Both the position numbers and the translations under genes were made by a program. Of a stretch of DNA of 64,000 nucleotides, positions 32,693 to 41,939 are shown piece after piece. Every line of letters begins with the position of its first letter. Position 1 is the stretch's first letter. The stretch is from Deltaproteobacteria bacterium (GTDB taxonomy: Bacteria > Desulfobacterota > Desulfobacteria > Desulfobacterales > JAFDMD01), in contig JAFDMF010000006.1 in assembly GCA_019306065.1 (NCBI GenBank), forward strand, positions 36,827 to 100,826, in the 5' to 3' direction. The notes beneath the pieces are model-generated. The model searched no databases, was not told the DNA's origin, and saw only the letters and a program-made list of their open reading frames with translations.

Positions 32693-33400
32693 TTATGCAG
32701 CGGTCTTTTTGTTGATTTTTTGTTTAAGAAAATATCCTAAAGCAGCAGCGGTTACCGATGCAATTATTATATAAAAACTGCCTTTAAAATGAAGGGAAAG
32801 AACAACCGCAATTAATCCCGAAGTAATGCCGGTTATAATCTGAATTTTATTTTTAAGGTTAAATACAATTAAACCTATAAACATTGCGGTAAGAGAATAG
32901 CTTATGCCGAAAAAATCGGTAGAAACTTTTAACCCGATAATGCCTCCCGCAACATTGCTGAAAACCCATACGAAATTTGCAATATGATTGACGGAAAGGG
33001 CTTGATATTTATCCCATTGAGCATTTTCAAATTGATTGAGATTTATGGCAAATGTTTCGTCCGTAATTCCATAGCCGAAAAGTAAAAGAAATTTTTTATT
33101 TGCATCGCTTAAAAAAACGGATAATGAAGAGCTCATTAAGATATGTCTTAAATTAACAATTAAAGTCGTTGCAATTATCGATAATAAACCGGCTCCGTTT
33201 AAAAGCATAGAAACCGCAATAAATTGCGCGCTTCCCGCAAATACTATAATAGATAAAAGCCCGATTTCCATAGGAGTTAATCCTGCTTTTTGCGCTAATA
33301 CTCCGCAGGCAAAACCAAGAGGAAAATATCCTACGCATATTGGCCAGCTTACTTTTAAGCTTTGCCGTAAGCTGATAAAAGATGTTTTTGAATTTATCAT
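32693..33400 (-). CDS. azlC: Branched-chain amino-acid exporter large subunit, AzlC family
   Basis: The product has 235 residues from the ATG at 33400, which follows GAGG with 7-base spacing; the upstream TTG is less likely. WPICVGYFPLGFACGVLAQKAGLTPMEIGLLSIIVFAGSAQF is the AzlC N-terminus, and NLRHILMSSSLS with YGITDETFA follow. About seven helices. It is adjacent to azlD with no gap. A palindrome copy and the tolC terminator lie upstream, so the pair has its own promoter. Confidence 0.9.
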   Translation of the reverse strand: MINSKTSFISLRQSLKVSWPICVGYFPLGFACGVLAQKAGLTPMEIGLLSIIVFAGSAQFIAVSMLLNGAGLLSIIATTLIVNLRHILMSSSLSVFLSDANKKFLLLFGYGITDETFAINLNQFENAQWDKYQALSVNHIANFVWVFSNVAGGIIGLKVSTDFFGISYSLTAMFIGLIVFNLKNKIQIITGITSGLIAVVLSLHFKGSFYIIIASVTAAALGYFLKQKINKKTAA

Positions 33401-33557
33401 AAACAAGCCTCTTTTAATAAAGAGATTTCTCCCTTTGCTTGACGGAACGCAAAATAATAAATGGCATGGAATTATAATTGATTGGTTGTGTCAATAGGAA
33501 AATAGATACAAAGGAAGAAAGGGAAGAAGGATGCGGTTTTGCAAGCTATTAATTGCG

Positions 33558-33585
33558 GTAGAGACGTTGCATGCAACGTCTCTAC
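33558..33585. repeat. GTTGCATGCAAC palindrome, 28-base perfect copy
   Basis: GTAGAGACGTTGC mirrors GCAACGTCTCTAC about the central AT; no mismatch. It sits between the tolC terminator and azlC. Confidence 0.92.
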
Positions 33586-33611
33586 GATGTTGTTGTTGCA
33601 AAAACTTATTT

Positions 33612-33657
33612 AAAACAAAAAAGGCGGGGGATTTATTACCCCCCGCCCTTTTTGTTG
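33612..33657. terminator. Strong terminator behind the TolC-like gene
   Basis: AAAAGGCGGGGG and CCCCCCGCCCTTTTT form a GC-rich stem with a GATTTATTA-type loop. On minus it is followed by TTTTTTGTTTT. It separates tolC from azlCD. Confidence 0.88.
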
Positions 33658-33684
33658 CGTTATCTTTCTATCTCTCTTACTTTG

Positions 33685-35085
33685 TTACTTTTTTAAAACA
33701 TCCGAATCAATATCCCCTATAGATTTTAACAGCAAAGCCTGCGCAATAATACGGTTATATTCCGATATTAAAACCTCTTTTTCCGCATCTGCATAAGATG
33801 ATATTGCTTTTAATAAATCCAATATATTATTTTGCCCCGCTTTATACATTCCCAAAGTTAAATTTTTGTTTTCAAAAGCGCTTGTAAGCATTATTTGGGA
33901 TACTTCAAGATTCTTTTTCGCTGTTTTTAAATTATTATAAGCCGTCCATACTTCGTAAGCGGCATTGTTTGCGATTTTTTCCTTTTCCATTTCAATCGAT
34001 TTTTCGGCATATTCCGCCTTTTTATGACTATAAGTATTATAAAATCCGGTAAAAAGCGGAAAAGAGGCTTTTATTCCTATGTTATTATTTCTTATATTTT
34101 CGCCTTGGCCATTGCTATTTTTTATATCAGCGCCTCCGTAAAGAGATATTGAAGGTAATCGGTTATATTTTGCGCTTCTTTCCGCCGCTTCGTAAGATTT
34201 TTTTAAAGCTTTTACAGATTTAATATCCGCTCGGTTTTTAAACGCTTTTTCAATAAGCGCATCTATTTTTTCGTCTGCAATTAACAAACCGTTTATTATT
34301 TCCGGTTTTTCAATATTTATCTTGCTTCCTTGTTTTATATTTAGAAGCTTTAACAATTGCCCGAGATAATTTGCGCTTTCATTTTCGGCTTTTTGGCGTA
34401 TTAAAGAACTTTTTGCATAATCGGTTTTTGCCTGTAATAAATCGGCTTTGCGGGCAATTCCGAGTTTGTATTTTTCCTCGGCAATTTCATAAGCGGTTTT
34501 ATACGCCTCCTCGGAACGAAGCGCGGCTTCAATCTCTTTTTTTGAAGAAAACAGATTACAATAAGCCTCTATTGTCGAATAAATAAGATTTTGTATTACT
34601 TCATTATGTTGGTAAACGGAATATAATAATAAAAAGTATGCCTTATCATTATTTGCTTTCCGTTTTCCAAAATCAAAAAGAAGCCATTCAAAAGAGATTT
34701 CCGCGCCGGTATTTTTATTTTCAATACCGGACGGCTCCGTTTTGCTTTGATTATGATACCCGCTTATGCTTGCCGAAGGCAGATAATCGGATTTTGCAAT
34801 TCCGTAATCCGCAGCCTGCTTTTTTATTTCAAAAAAGAATGCCTTTGTTTCCGGATTTCGGCAAAGCGCAAGATTAACTGCGGAAAATATATTAAGGCTT
34901 TTAACCGCGCCGAAAAAATCCAAAGATTCGCATTCCTTATCATAAAAGTTTTTATTATATAAAGGAATATTCTTTTCGGAATTAAGCGGGTCTTCAAAAC
35001 CCCAAGCGGATTTAAGACAAGTAAAAAATATTAAAATTGATATGTTAAAAATATATATTATACGGCTGTTTTTTGTTTTTTTCAT
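33685..35085 (-). CDS. TolC family outer-membrane efflux protein
   Basis: The 466-residue protein has a signal peptide (to about residue 29, KSAWG). Two OEP repeats follow: AVNLALCRNPETKAFFFEIKKQAADYG...SASISGY and a second half with AEEKYKLGIARKADLLQAKTDYAKS and NLTLGMYKAGQNNILDLLKAIS. Long amphipathic helices and LYGGADIKN-like barrel strands fit the TolC channel. It is the likely outer-membrane partner of the MacA-like adaptor at 29.1 kb; the genes in between are later insertions by their content. A strong terminator lies directly downstream. Confidence 0.9.
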   Translation of the reverse strand: MKKTKNSRIIYIFNISILIFFTCLKSAWGFEDPLNSEKNIPLYNKNFYDKECESLDFFGAVKSLNIFSAVNLALCRNPETKAFFFEIKKQAADYGIAKSDYLPSASISGYHNQSKTEPSGIENKNTGAEISFEWLLFDFGKRKANNDKAYFLLLYSVYQHNEVIQNLIYSTIEAYCNLFSSKKEIEAALRSEEAYKTAYEIAEEKYKLGIARKADLLQAKTDYAKSSLIRQKAENESANYLGQLLKLLNIKQGSKINIEKPEIINGLLIADEKIDALIEKAFKNRADIKSVKALKKSYEAAERSAKYNRLPSISLYGGADIKNSNGQGENIRNNNIGIKASFPLFTGFYNTYSHKKAEYAEKSIEMEKEKIANNAAYEVWTAYNNLKTAKKNLEVSQIMLTSAFENKNLTLGMYKAGQNNILDLLKAISSYADAEKEVLISEYNRIIAQALLLKSIGDIDSDVLKK

Positions 35086-35311
35086 AAGTTTTTATAAAAT
35101 TTCCCTCTACTGCGCTTCTCGAAATTATGCGTAAAAAATGCTACTTTTATACCCGCCGCGTAAAATCTTTGCAAGCTAATTTCAGCTCCAAAACGAATTA
35201 CAATCTGTCCGATTAACCGGATAGAATCTTTTTTTATTGCAATACCTTCGTTTCTTGTTATTTACTTTTATAAGGCAACATTAGCATTTAACGGTCAATA
35301 GGAAGGATGCT

Positions 35312-36049
35312 ATGATAAAAAATGAAGTTATTGAATTTGCAAAGGCAATCGTCCAACCAAAATGGCAAAATCTGCCGAACATATTGGCATTCACAACCCT
35401 TGCTCAGTTAAACGGAAAAAAATTATCCTTTTCCGGCAATTCAAAAGATTCGATTGAAGCGCGTAAAAATATCCAAAAACTTCTTCAACCCTGCGCGCCT
35501 ATAAAATGGCTTAAACAGGTTCACGGCAATCGTATTTTAAGACTGCCGGAAGAAAACAATATTGAAGAAGCAGACGGAGCGGTTACAAATAAAAAATATA
35601 TTCCCTGCGTTATACTTACCGCAGACTGCCTGCCGGTAATATTTGCAACGGCAGACGGCAAAGCCGTAGGAGCGGCTCATGCAGGCTGGCGCGGATTGGT
35701 TTCCGGCGTAATTCCAAATACTGTTCGCGCCTTCAATGACAATCCGTCCGCAATATATGTTTGGTTAGGTCCCGCAATAGGATATTTGAGCTTTGAAGTG
35801 GGTTATGAAGTTTATGATCGATTTATCAAATCGGATACGAATAACAAAAAAGCTTTTAAATCCGGCAGACAAGACAAATATTACGCAAACCTATACGAAT
35901 TAGCGCATATGCAGCTTATTAAAGCCGGAGTTAATAAAAACAACATCACTTCTAACGAATACGACACATTTACAAATCCCCTCTTTCATTCCGCAAGAAG
36001 AAACGGAGCGGCAAGCGGCAGAATGGCTACTATTGTAATGATAACATAA
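35312..36049 (+). CDS. pgeF: Peptidoglycan editing factor / multicopper polyphenol oxidase-like (YfiH) protein
   Basis: The 245-residue protein has the YfiH/LACC1 active site: H71 (KQVHGNR), C106 (TADCLPVIF) and H123 (AAHAGWRGLV), with ARRNGAASGRM near the end. The family is reported to correct muropeptides with L-Ser in place of L-Ala in E. coli, and also shows purine-nucleoside phosphorylase activity. The ATG follows GGAAGGATGCT. It is monocistronic between repeats. The cell-wall role agrees with the recycling genes nearby. Confidence 0.88.
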   Translation: MIKNEVIEFAKAIVQPKWQNLPNILAFTTLAQLNGKKLSFSGNSKDSIEARKNIQKLLQPCAPIKWLKQVHGNRILRLPEENNIEEADGAVTNKKYIPCVILTADCLPVIFATADGKAVGAAHAGWRGLVSGVIPNTVRAFNDNPSAIYVWLGPAIGYLSFEVGYEVYDRFIKSDTNNKKAFKSGRQDKYYANLYELAHMQLIKAGVNKNNITSNEYDTFTNPLFHSARRNGAASGRMATIVMIT

Positions 36050-36205
36050 CTATCCGCCCATAATTGTAATTAATACATAAAAAGAATGATTATAAAGATA
36101 ATAAACAGAGGAAACGCCCTTAACTAAAATTAAACGCAAAAAATAATAACAAAATTTTGTTGGATAACGCCGCAAACGGGCAAAATAGGAAGTTAGCCAA
36201 CAAAA

Positions 36206-36796
36206 TTATCCGGGAACGGCAATTTTTTCTTTTATTAAAATCTCCATTATTTCGCATACGGGTAATCCCAAAACATTAGTATAAGATCCGTTTATACTTT
36301 TTATAAATAACGAACTGGGACCTAAAAGCGAGTAACCGCCGGATTTATCATAAGGTTTGCCGTTATCAAGATAATGGATAATCTCCTTTTCCGAAATATC
36401 TTTGGAGCAAACATAAGTTTTTTCGCATCCTTTAAAACTTTTCTTTTCCGCATAAGAGTTTATGTAATAGCCGGTATAAACGGTATGCATATTGCCGCTT
36501 AATTTTTTTATCATATCAAAAGCGTCTTGTCTTGATTTCGGCTTGCCAAGTATCTCTTTATCCGCAATTACTATAGTATCTGCCGCTATTATCCAAGAAT
36601 TTGGGTATTTGCTCGCCACTGTTTCGGCTTTTGCGGCGGCAAGCGCTATAGTATAATCTTCCGGTTCGGATACGGGAATTTTTTTTTCGTCAAACTCGCT
36701 CGGTATTACGATAAAATTAAGCCCTACATCTTTTAATAAAACTTTTCTTCTTTTTGATTCTGACGCCAATATTATCTGTTTTTCATTTATATACAT
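36206..36796 (-). CDS. maf: Maf family nucleotide pyrophosphatase
   Basis: The 196-residue protein hydrolyses non-canonical or excess nucleoside triphosphates. Maf motifs are ILASESKRRKVLLKDVG (9-25), AAAKAETVA, IIAADTIVIADKEILGKP and DKSGGYSLLGPSSLFIKSINGSYTNVLGLPV. The S/K pattern fits the dTTP/UTP or m7GTP subgroups, which I cannot separate here. It stands alone with a repeat module on each side. Confidence 0.92.
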   Translation of the reverse strand: MYINEKQIILASESKRRKVLLKDVGLNFIVIPSEFDEKKIPVSEPEDYTIALAAAKAETVASKYPNSWIIAADTIVIADKEILGKPKSRQDAFDMIKKLSGNMHTVYTGYYINSYAEKKSFKGCEKTYVCSKDISEKEIIHYLDNGKPYDKSGGYSLLGPSSLFIKSINGSYTNVLGLPVCEIMEILIKEKIAVPG

Positions 36797-36909
36797 ACTC
36801 GTTTTATATTTCTCTCTTTAATCGAAATGATAGAGAAAACCTCCGTTATTAAGAATACTTAATCACAAAAAATAATAATTATAACCCTATTGAAAAAGTG
36901 GAAAAATCT

Positions 36910-36937
36910 GTAAAGACGTTGCATGCAACGTCTTTAC
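36910..36937. repeat. GTTGCATGCAAC palindrome, 28-base perfect copy with compensatory change
   Basis: It has GTAAAGACGTTGC / GCAACGTCTTTAC instead of GTAGAG... / ...CTCTAC. The G-to-A change on one arm is matched by C-to-T on the other, so symmetry is kept. It lies just behind the GspE-type gene. Confidence 0.92.
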
Positions 36938-36954
36938 TTTGTTATAAATCGAAA

Positions 36955-38682
36955 TTAAATAGATACCCGTTTAACCTGCTTAATATCGCAGTACCCTTTA
37001 AAAATCTTAATTATTCCGTCCTGCCTTAAACTTGTCATTCTATCTTCTTTAGCCGCTTTTCTTATATCTTCAGCGCCAGCCTCTTTTTTTATCAATCTTT
37101 TAATCTTATCTGTTCCTACAAGTAATTCATGAATAGCTATTCGTCCTTTATAACCGGTTTGCGCGCAATCGCCGCATCCTACGGGCTTATACAAAAAAAA
37201 ATTTTCCGAATAAGGTATATCTACAAAATTATCAAAATCCTCTTCTCCGAATTCTTTTACTATATTTATATATTCCTTTTCTTTCGGATGATATTTTTCT
37301 TTGCAGGCTGCACACAATGTAGGCGCAAGTCTTTGGGCAAGAATAATTAATATGGAATCTGCAAAATTAAACGACTCTATACCCATCTCCAAAAGTCTTG
37401 CGATACTTTCGGAAGCGTTATTGGTATGAAGGGTCGATAATATCAGATGCCCGGTTAAAGCGGCTTCGATTCCTATTTTTGCGGTCTCTTTATCCCGCAT
37501 CTCTCCTACCATAATAACATCCGGATCTGCCCTTAAAAAAGAGCGCATTGCAGCCGCAAATGTAAAGCCTATTTTTGGATTCACTTGCACCTGTCTTAAC
37601 CCTTTTTTGGTTATTTCAACAGGATCTTCAGCAGTCCATATTTTTTTGTCCGGCTTATTTATTTTGCAAAGAGCCGAATGCAAAGTTGTTGTTTTGCCGG
37701 ATCCTGTAGGCCCGCATACAAGAATAATTCCGTTCGGCTTATTAATCGCTTGGGTAAACTTTTTATAATTTCTTTCCGAAAACATCATATCTTCAAGGGG
37801 TATAATATCTCCCGAAGGCAGAATACGAAGCACAACATCTTCCAAACCGCCCTGAGTAGGAATTGTTACGACTCTTAACTCAATATTTTTTCCTTGATTA
37901 GTTTTAAATTTTATCTTTCCGTCCTGAGGTTTTCTTCTTTCGGCTATATCAAGCCCTGCCATTATTTTTATTCTTGATATAAGAGGATTTCTGTAATTAC
38001 TGTTTATAGTTTTGTGTAATCGGCAGCTTCCGTCGGTTCTTATTCTTATTTCGGTTTTCTCTTTTTCAGGATAAGGTTCTATATGAATATCGGAAGCTTG
38101 CAAGTTGTAAGCTTCGGTTATAATCTCGTCCGCAAGCTTTACCGCCTCGCTTTCCTCTTTATCAGATACAACCGATATATTCTTTATATCTTTACCTGTA
38201 TCTTTTTCCAATATATCTATTAAGGTTAATATATCTTTTTTTAAAGCCGTATAAAATTCTATATCATACTCGTAACATATTGCCTCTATAGAGTTAATCA
38301 GCTGATAATTTTTAGGATTATTAATGGCTATCTTTATATTTTTTTCTGCCTGTTCAAAAGGAACCCATAAATTATTTTTCATAAATTCGGTTTTTGTTTT
38401 CAAAAATAGTTTTGCGGGGGGTTTTATATTTTTTTCGTAACTAAAAAACGGAGTTTTAAAATAATCGCTTAAAGAGCAAAGAATCTGCTTTGCCGGAATT
38501 TTAAAGTCGTTTATAAGTATGGTTTCAATATCCTTATTATATTTTTTAGAATCGGCAAAAGCTTCTTTAAGCTGATTTTGAGTTAATAAGAGGTTGTTAA
38601 TAAGATATTTAAATCTATTTATGCAGTCTATATCAAAAAAAATATCCTGTTCGGAAATATTGCTATTATCTTCTATGTTCAT
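36955..38682 (-). CDS. GspE/PilB-type secretion or pilus assembly ATPase
   Basis: The 575-residue hexameric ATPase has an N-terminal MshEN-like domain (about 25-160), an Asp box region (ASDIHIEPYPE), Walker A GPTGSGKTTTLHS (near 324), Walker B-type MVGEMRDKETA and ILSTLHTNNA. A zinc cluster is formed by CAAC (near 454) and CGDC (near 502). It would power type II secretion, type IV pili or DNA uptake. No other secretion or pilin gene is in the window, so the system cannot be named. Confidence 0.9.
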   Translation of the reverse strand: MNIEDNSNISEQDIFFDIDCINRFKYLINNLLLTQNQLKEAFADSKKYNKDIETILINDFKIPAKQILCSLSDYFKTPFFSYEKNIKPPAKLFLKTKTEFMKNNLWVPFEQAEKNIKIAINNPKNYQLINSIEAICYEYDIEFYTALKKDILTLIDILEKDTGKDIKNISVVSDKEESEAVKLADEIITEAYNLQASDIHIEPYPEKEKTEIRIRTDGSCRLHKTINSNYRNPLISRIKIMAGLDIAERRKPQDGKIKFKTNQGKNIELRVVTIPTQGGLEDVVLRILPSGDIIPLEDMMFSERNYKKFTQAINKPNGIILVCGPTGSGKTTTLHSALCKINKPDKKIWTAEDPVEITKKGLRQVQVNPKIGFTFAAAMRSFLRADPDVIMVGEMRDKETAKIGIEAALTGHLILSTLHTNNASESIARLLEMGIESFNFADSILIILAQRLAPTLCAACKEKYHPKEKEYINIVKEFGEEDFDNFVDIPYSENFFLYKPVGCGDCAQTGYKGRIAIHELLVGTDKIKRLIKKEAGAEDIRKAAKEDRMTSLRQDGIIKIFKGYCDIKQVKRVSI

Positions 38683-38755
38683 TATCTTAAATTTTTACGG
38701 CAAAGTAAAAAAGAATATAACAACTTATCTTTTCACTTTGCCATTTTATAAGTTA

Positions 38756-39409
38756 TTAACGAATAATATCATAATTGACAGATTTACACCCTTGAAGCTT
38801 TTGGATATGAAGCCCTAATATTCTACTTTGATAATTGGATATGAGCATTTTCAGCCCTCTTATTGATTCTCTGAATTTTTTATCCTGCAGATTACCGATT
38901 AGCGCTCCGACATCATTAGCTCGCCCTTCGCATACGATATGAGGAGCGTCTCCTATAAGAACTTCCCATTCTGCGGCCACAGTAATTCCCGATTCTTCTA
39001 AGCAGGGATAGAATTTTTCTTCTACATAATGATTATAAGCGGCTTTTTCGGAGTTAATATTCCATGTCTGATTAAATTTGATAGAATTTTCTTGAAAAGT
39101 GGTAGTATAAGAATCTCTTTTTCCGGAAAGGACCAAAATTTTTGTGTTATAATCGGTTACATAATTAAGAAGATTTTCTTTTAGCTTCATAAATTCTTTA
39201 CTCAGTAAAGAATGCTCCAAAAGTTCCAAATCATTTGCCACAGTTTCTAATATTATATCGCTGTAAGAACCTATCAGCACAGACCATCCGCATACTACAT
39301 GAACATCAAGCTTATTGATGCCGGGTATAAAAGAATTTAACATAAATTTACAATACTCTTCAAACTTATAAGGTCTAATTCTCCAATAATGGTTTAATTT
39401 GGTAGGCAT
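38756..39409 (-). CDS. Protein with two tandem dimeric alpha/beta barrel-like (NIPSNAP-like) domains
   Basis: The 217-residue protein has an internal duplication. Unit 1 (about 10-97) has HVVCGWSVLIGSYSDIILETVANDLELLEHSLL and unit 2 (about 125-205) has VAAEWEVLIGDAPHIVCEGRANDVGALIGNLQ. Both run from a Y..Y helix to an LxSxY helix ending in ILxL. The layout of xWxVLIGxxxxII followed by a helix pair fits NIPSNAP or related antibiotic-monooxygenase-type barrels, though without strong motifs. GGAGAATAGCT precedes the ATG. It is isolated next to a long repeat block; function unknown. Confidence 0.6.
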   Translation of the reverse strand: MPTKLNHYWRIRPYKFEEYCKFMLNSFIPGINKLDVHVVCGWSVLIGSYSDIILETVANDLELLEHSLLSKEFMKLKENLLNYVTDYNTKILVLSGKRDSYTTTFQENSIKFNQTWNINSEKAAYNHYVEEKFYPCLEESGITVAAEWEVLIGDAPHIVCEGRANDVGALIGNLQDKKFRESIRGLKMLISNYQSRILGLHIQKLQGCKSVNYDIIR

Positions 39410-39998
39410 AGCTATTCTCCTTTACAAATATATTGTTAAAATTATTTTTTTATATTGCCAATAAGTTGAGATTTGAGAATATTTTATATTATAATATTTT
39501 TTTATAAACCGGTTTAAAGCCGGTTTTCTTCTTTTAAACATTGAACCGCTATTTTTAAGCCTTTACGCTTTATACAAACCTCAAGATTATCTATATGGAT
39601 CAGTCGAAATATTAGAGTCGGTTTGGGTATAGTCATAATAATAAAAAGCATTTGTGAAATATATATTTTATCCTATATTGTTTTAAAACAATTTTATATC
39701 TTTATTACAAAATATTTTACGATTTTACAACTTTTACTTTATATCTTATTTTCCTCTGTTTATAATTAAAAAAAATTCCTTGATTATTTCCTTTACCTTT
39801 TTATAATCACCTTTTTGCGTCTAAAAATTTTATTATATTGATATTTGTTATCCAACAAATCATTTTGTTATTTTTACGGCGCTCGAAAATTCTAACCGCA
39901 GACTTATTAAAAATAAGTCGAAAATTAAAATTTGAGCATAACGCCAAAAATATGCAAAATACTTTGTTAAGAAACCAAATTTTAAAAAGGCATTTATA
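39410..39998. repeat. 589-base intergenic region with repeat modules
   Basis: A reversed copy of the ATAAACAGAGG...AATGATT module lies at about 39755-39835, and a long inverted repeat (CTAACCGCAGACTTATT / AATAAGTCGAAAATTAAAATTTGAGCATAACG) at 39880-39945. ATAAACCGGTTTAAAGCCGGTTTTC near 39504-39528 can form a small hairpin. No coding frame over 40 codons is convincing. Confidence 0.6.
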
Positions 39999-41171
39999 AT
40001 GAATAGAGTCAAAACAGGTTTGGATAACCTGATTTCAAGCCCTCTGGAAATCTTAAAAAATAAAAAAATAGGCTATCTTTGTAATCAGGCATCCGTAAAT
40101 TCAAAACTTATACACGGAGCGGTATGTTTGAATAATCTTTTTCAAGGGCAGGTAAAGGCGCTTTTTTCTCCTCAGCACGGACTTTTCGGCGAAAAACAGG
40201 ATAACATGAAAGAATCCGAAGACATAATCGATCCGTTCTTAAAAATTCCGGTATTCAGCCTTTACAAAAACAGAAGAGAACCTTCCGAAAAAGAGATGAA
40301 TCTTATAGATACCCTTATTGTAGATCTGCAAGATGTCGGAACCCGCGTATATACCTTTATTTATACCCTATCATATTGTATGGAAGCGGCAAAAAAATAT
40401 AATAAACAAATAATCGTTTTAGACAGGCCAAACCCGTTAGGAGGGATTAGAATAGAAGGCGGACTGCTTGAAGATAACTATCGCTCCTTTGTAGGCAGAT
40501 TTCCAATACCAATGCAGCACGGACTTACAATAGGAGAAACCGCCCTTTTATTTAATAAACATTTCGGAATAGGCGCAAATCCGATAGTTATTCCGCTAAC
40601 AAACTGGAAAAGAGATATGTTTTTTAAAGACACAGAATTGGTATGGATACCTCCGTCTCCGAATCTTCCTACTCCTGATTCGGCTCTTGTGTATCCGGGG
40701 CAGGTTATATGGGAAGGAACAAACATATCCGAAGGAAGAGGAACAACTCAGCCGTTTGAAATATTCGGAGCGCCCTTTATAGATATAAAAAAAATTTTAA
40801 GCGCTTATGATGCAAGTAATATTGCGGGCTCTGCTATAAGACCGGTTTTTTTTCAGCCCGTATATAACAAATGGAAAGACTGCGTATGCAGGGGATTTCA
40901 GATACATATCACAGATCCGAAACTTTATAATCCTTATATTGCCTCTTTAAAATTCTTACGGCTTTTTTTAATCCGGTTCGGCGAATATTTTTGCTGGAAA
41001 AATCCGCCTTACGAATATGAATTAAAAAAAAAGCCTATAGATTTAATATTAGGCTCAAAACAGATGCGCAAGCGCATAGAAAATCTTGAGCCTATATCCG
41101 AAATAGCAAGGTCTTGGGAACAAGAGATAAAAACATATAAAAAACTTATCTCCGATTTTCTTCTTTATTAA
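39999..41171 (+). CDS. namZ: Exo-beta-N-acetylmuramidase NamZ (DUF1343)
   Basis: The 390-residue DUF1343 protein has SPQHGLFGEKQDNM (60-73 region), LIVDLQDVGTRVYTFIYTLSYCMEAA and VLDRPNPLGG, and WIPPSPNLPTPDSALVYPGQVIWEGTNISEGRGTT, all family hallmarks. NamZ enzymes release terminal MurNAc from peptidoglycan fragments. No signal peptide is visible, which places it in the cytoplasm here, where it could act on fragments imported by AmpG and trimmed by NagZ. Residual periplasmic export is not excluded. The ATG is behind AAAAAGGCATTTATA. Monocistronic. Confidence 0.9.
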   Translation: MNRVKTGLDNLISSPLEILKNKKIGYLCNQASVNSKLIHGAVCLNNLFQGQVKALFSPQHGLFGEKQDNMKESEDIIDPFLKIPVFSLYKNRREPSEKEMNLIDTLIVDLQDVGTRVYTFIYTLSYCMEAAKKYNKQIIVLDRPNPLGGIRIEGGLLEDNYRSFVGRFPIPMQHGLTIGETALLFNKHFGIGANPIVIPLTNWKRDMFFKDTELVWIPPSPNLPTPDSALVYPGQVIWEGTNISEGRGTTQPFEIFGAPFIDIKKILSAYDASNIAGSAIRPVFFQPVYNKWKDCVCRGFQIHITDPKLYNPYIASLKFLRLFLIRFGEYFCWKNPPYEYELKKKPIDLILGSKQMRKRIENLEPISEIARSWEQEIKTYKKLISDFLLY

Positions 41172-41189
41172 GCGCAGATATTATTTAAA

Positions 41190-41224
41190 ACCGTTTTAAC
41201 CTTTATTCTCTTTTAAAACGGCAA
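41190..41224. terminator. Bidirectional hairpin between namZ and a small membrane gene
   Basis: ACCGTTTTAA and TTAAAACGGC flank a CCTTTATTCTCTT loop, with A/T runs on each side. It ends both convergent genes. Confidence 0.55.
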
Positions 41225-41477
41225 CCTCTTCTTTAAGTTTTGTTATCTCATCTTCGCAGTCTTTAATCTTGTCTCCCGAATCCTCATCCAAAGCGCATCC
41301 TTTTTGTTCGGGCGCGCTTTTAAACTCGTCATAACCGATATACAAGGCAAAAACGCCTCCTAATATAAGCATAATCGGAATAATTCCGGCTATTATATTT
41401 AAAAACGGTTTAAACCATATAATAAGCCCTATTATACCCAAAAACGCAGCTATGCCGCCGTAAATCAAAGTTTTCAT
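41196..41477 (-). CDS. Small two-helix membrane protein with coiled-coil tail
   Basis: The 93-residue protein has helices at about 5-22 and 27-48 and then an acidic charged tail ending in DEITKLKEEVAVLKEN, a short coiled coil of two to three heptads. Nothing in it identifies a family. It follows the DUF1178 gene by 27 bases with AAAGGAGACTTT as ribosome site, so the two are probably an operon. Confidence 0.65.
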   Translation of the reverse strand: MKTLIYGGIAAFLGIIGLIIWFKPFLNIIAGIIPIMLILGGVFALYIGYDEFKSAPEQKGCALDEDSGDKIKDCEDEITKLKEEVAVLKENKG

Positions 41478-41504
41478 AAAGTCTCCTTTTACATATTTTT
41501 AATT

Positions 41505-41939
41505 TTACCCGTTATCGGTATTTGCATCCGGCAGACGTGGAATCTTCATAAATTTAATACCCTCTTCGGCAAGAACCTTCTCCTCTTCTTTAGTGCTTAC
41601 CCCTCTTATATTTTTAGGCTCCTTTAAACCGTAATGTATATTAAGAGCCTCTTTTGTAAAGTCAGTTCCTACATCTTCGAAATTCTTATCCAAATATTCA
41701 TTTAAAACCTTTGTAGTATTTTGAATCTTTGCATTAAGTTTCGATAAAGAAACCGAATTTTTACCTGACAACCCGGATTTTTTTATTCCGAAAGTAGAAA
41801 GCAGTTTATAAACAACAGAATTATTACATACGGGGCAGGATAATAATCCATCCTTCTGCTGTTTATCAAAGGCTTCGCCGTCTTCAAACCAGCCCTCAAA
41901 AGAGTGCCCGTTTTCACATTCCAAATCAAAAGATATCAT
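41505..41939 (-). CDS. DUF1178 zinc-ribbon protein
   Basis: The 144-residue protein opens ISFDLECENGHSFEGWFEDGEAFDKQQ, with LLSCPVCNN, giving the C-x-N-G-H and CPVC metal ligands expected of DUF1178. A basic linker and an acidic C-terminal half (EDVGTDFTKEALNIHYG...RGVSTKEEEKVLAEEG) follow, as in the family. The length is normal. Function of DUF1178 is unknown; it is widespread in Proteobacteria. Confidence 0.88.
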   Translation of the reverse strand: MISFDLECENGHSFEGWFEDGEAFDKQQKDGLLSCPVCNNSVVYKLLSTFGIKKSGLSGKNSVSLSKLNAKIQNTTKVLNEYLDKNFEDVGTDFTKEALNIHYGLKEPKNIRGVSTKEEEKVLAEEGIKFMKIPRLPDANTDNG

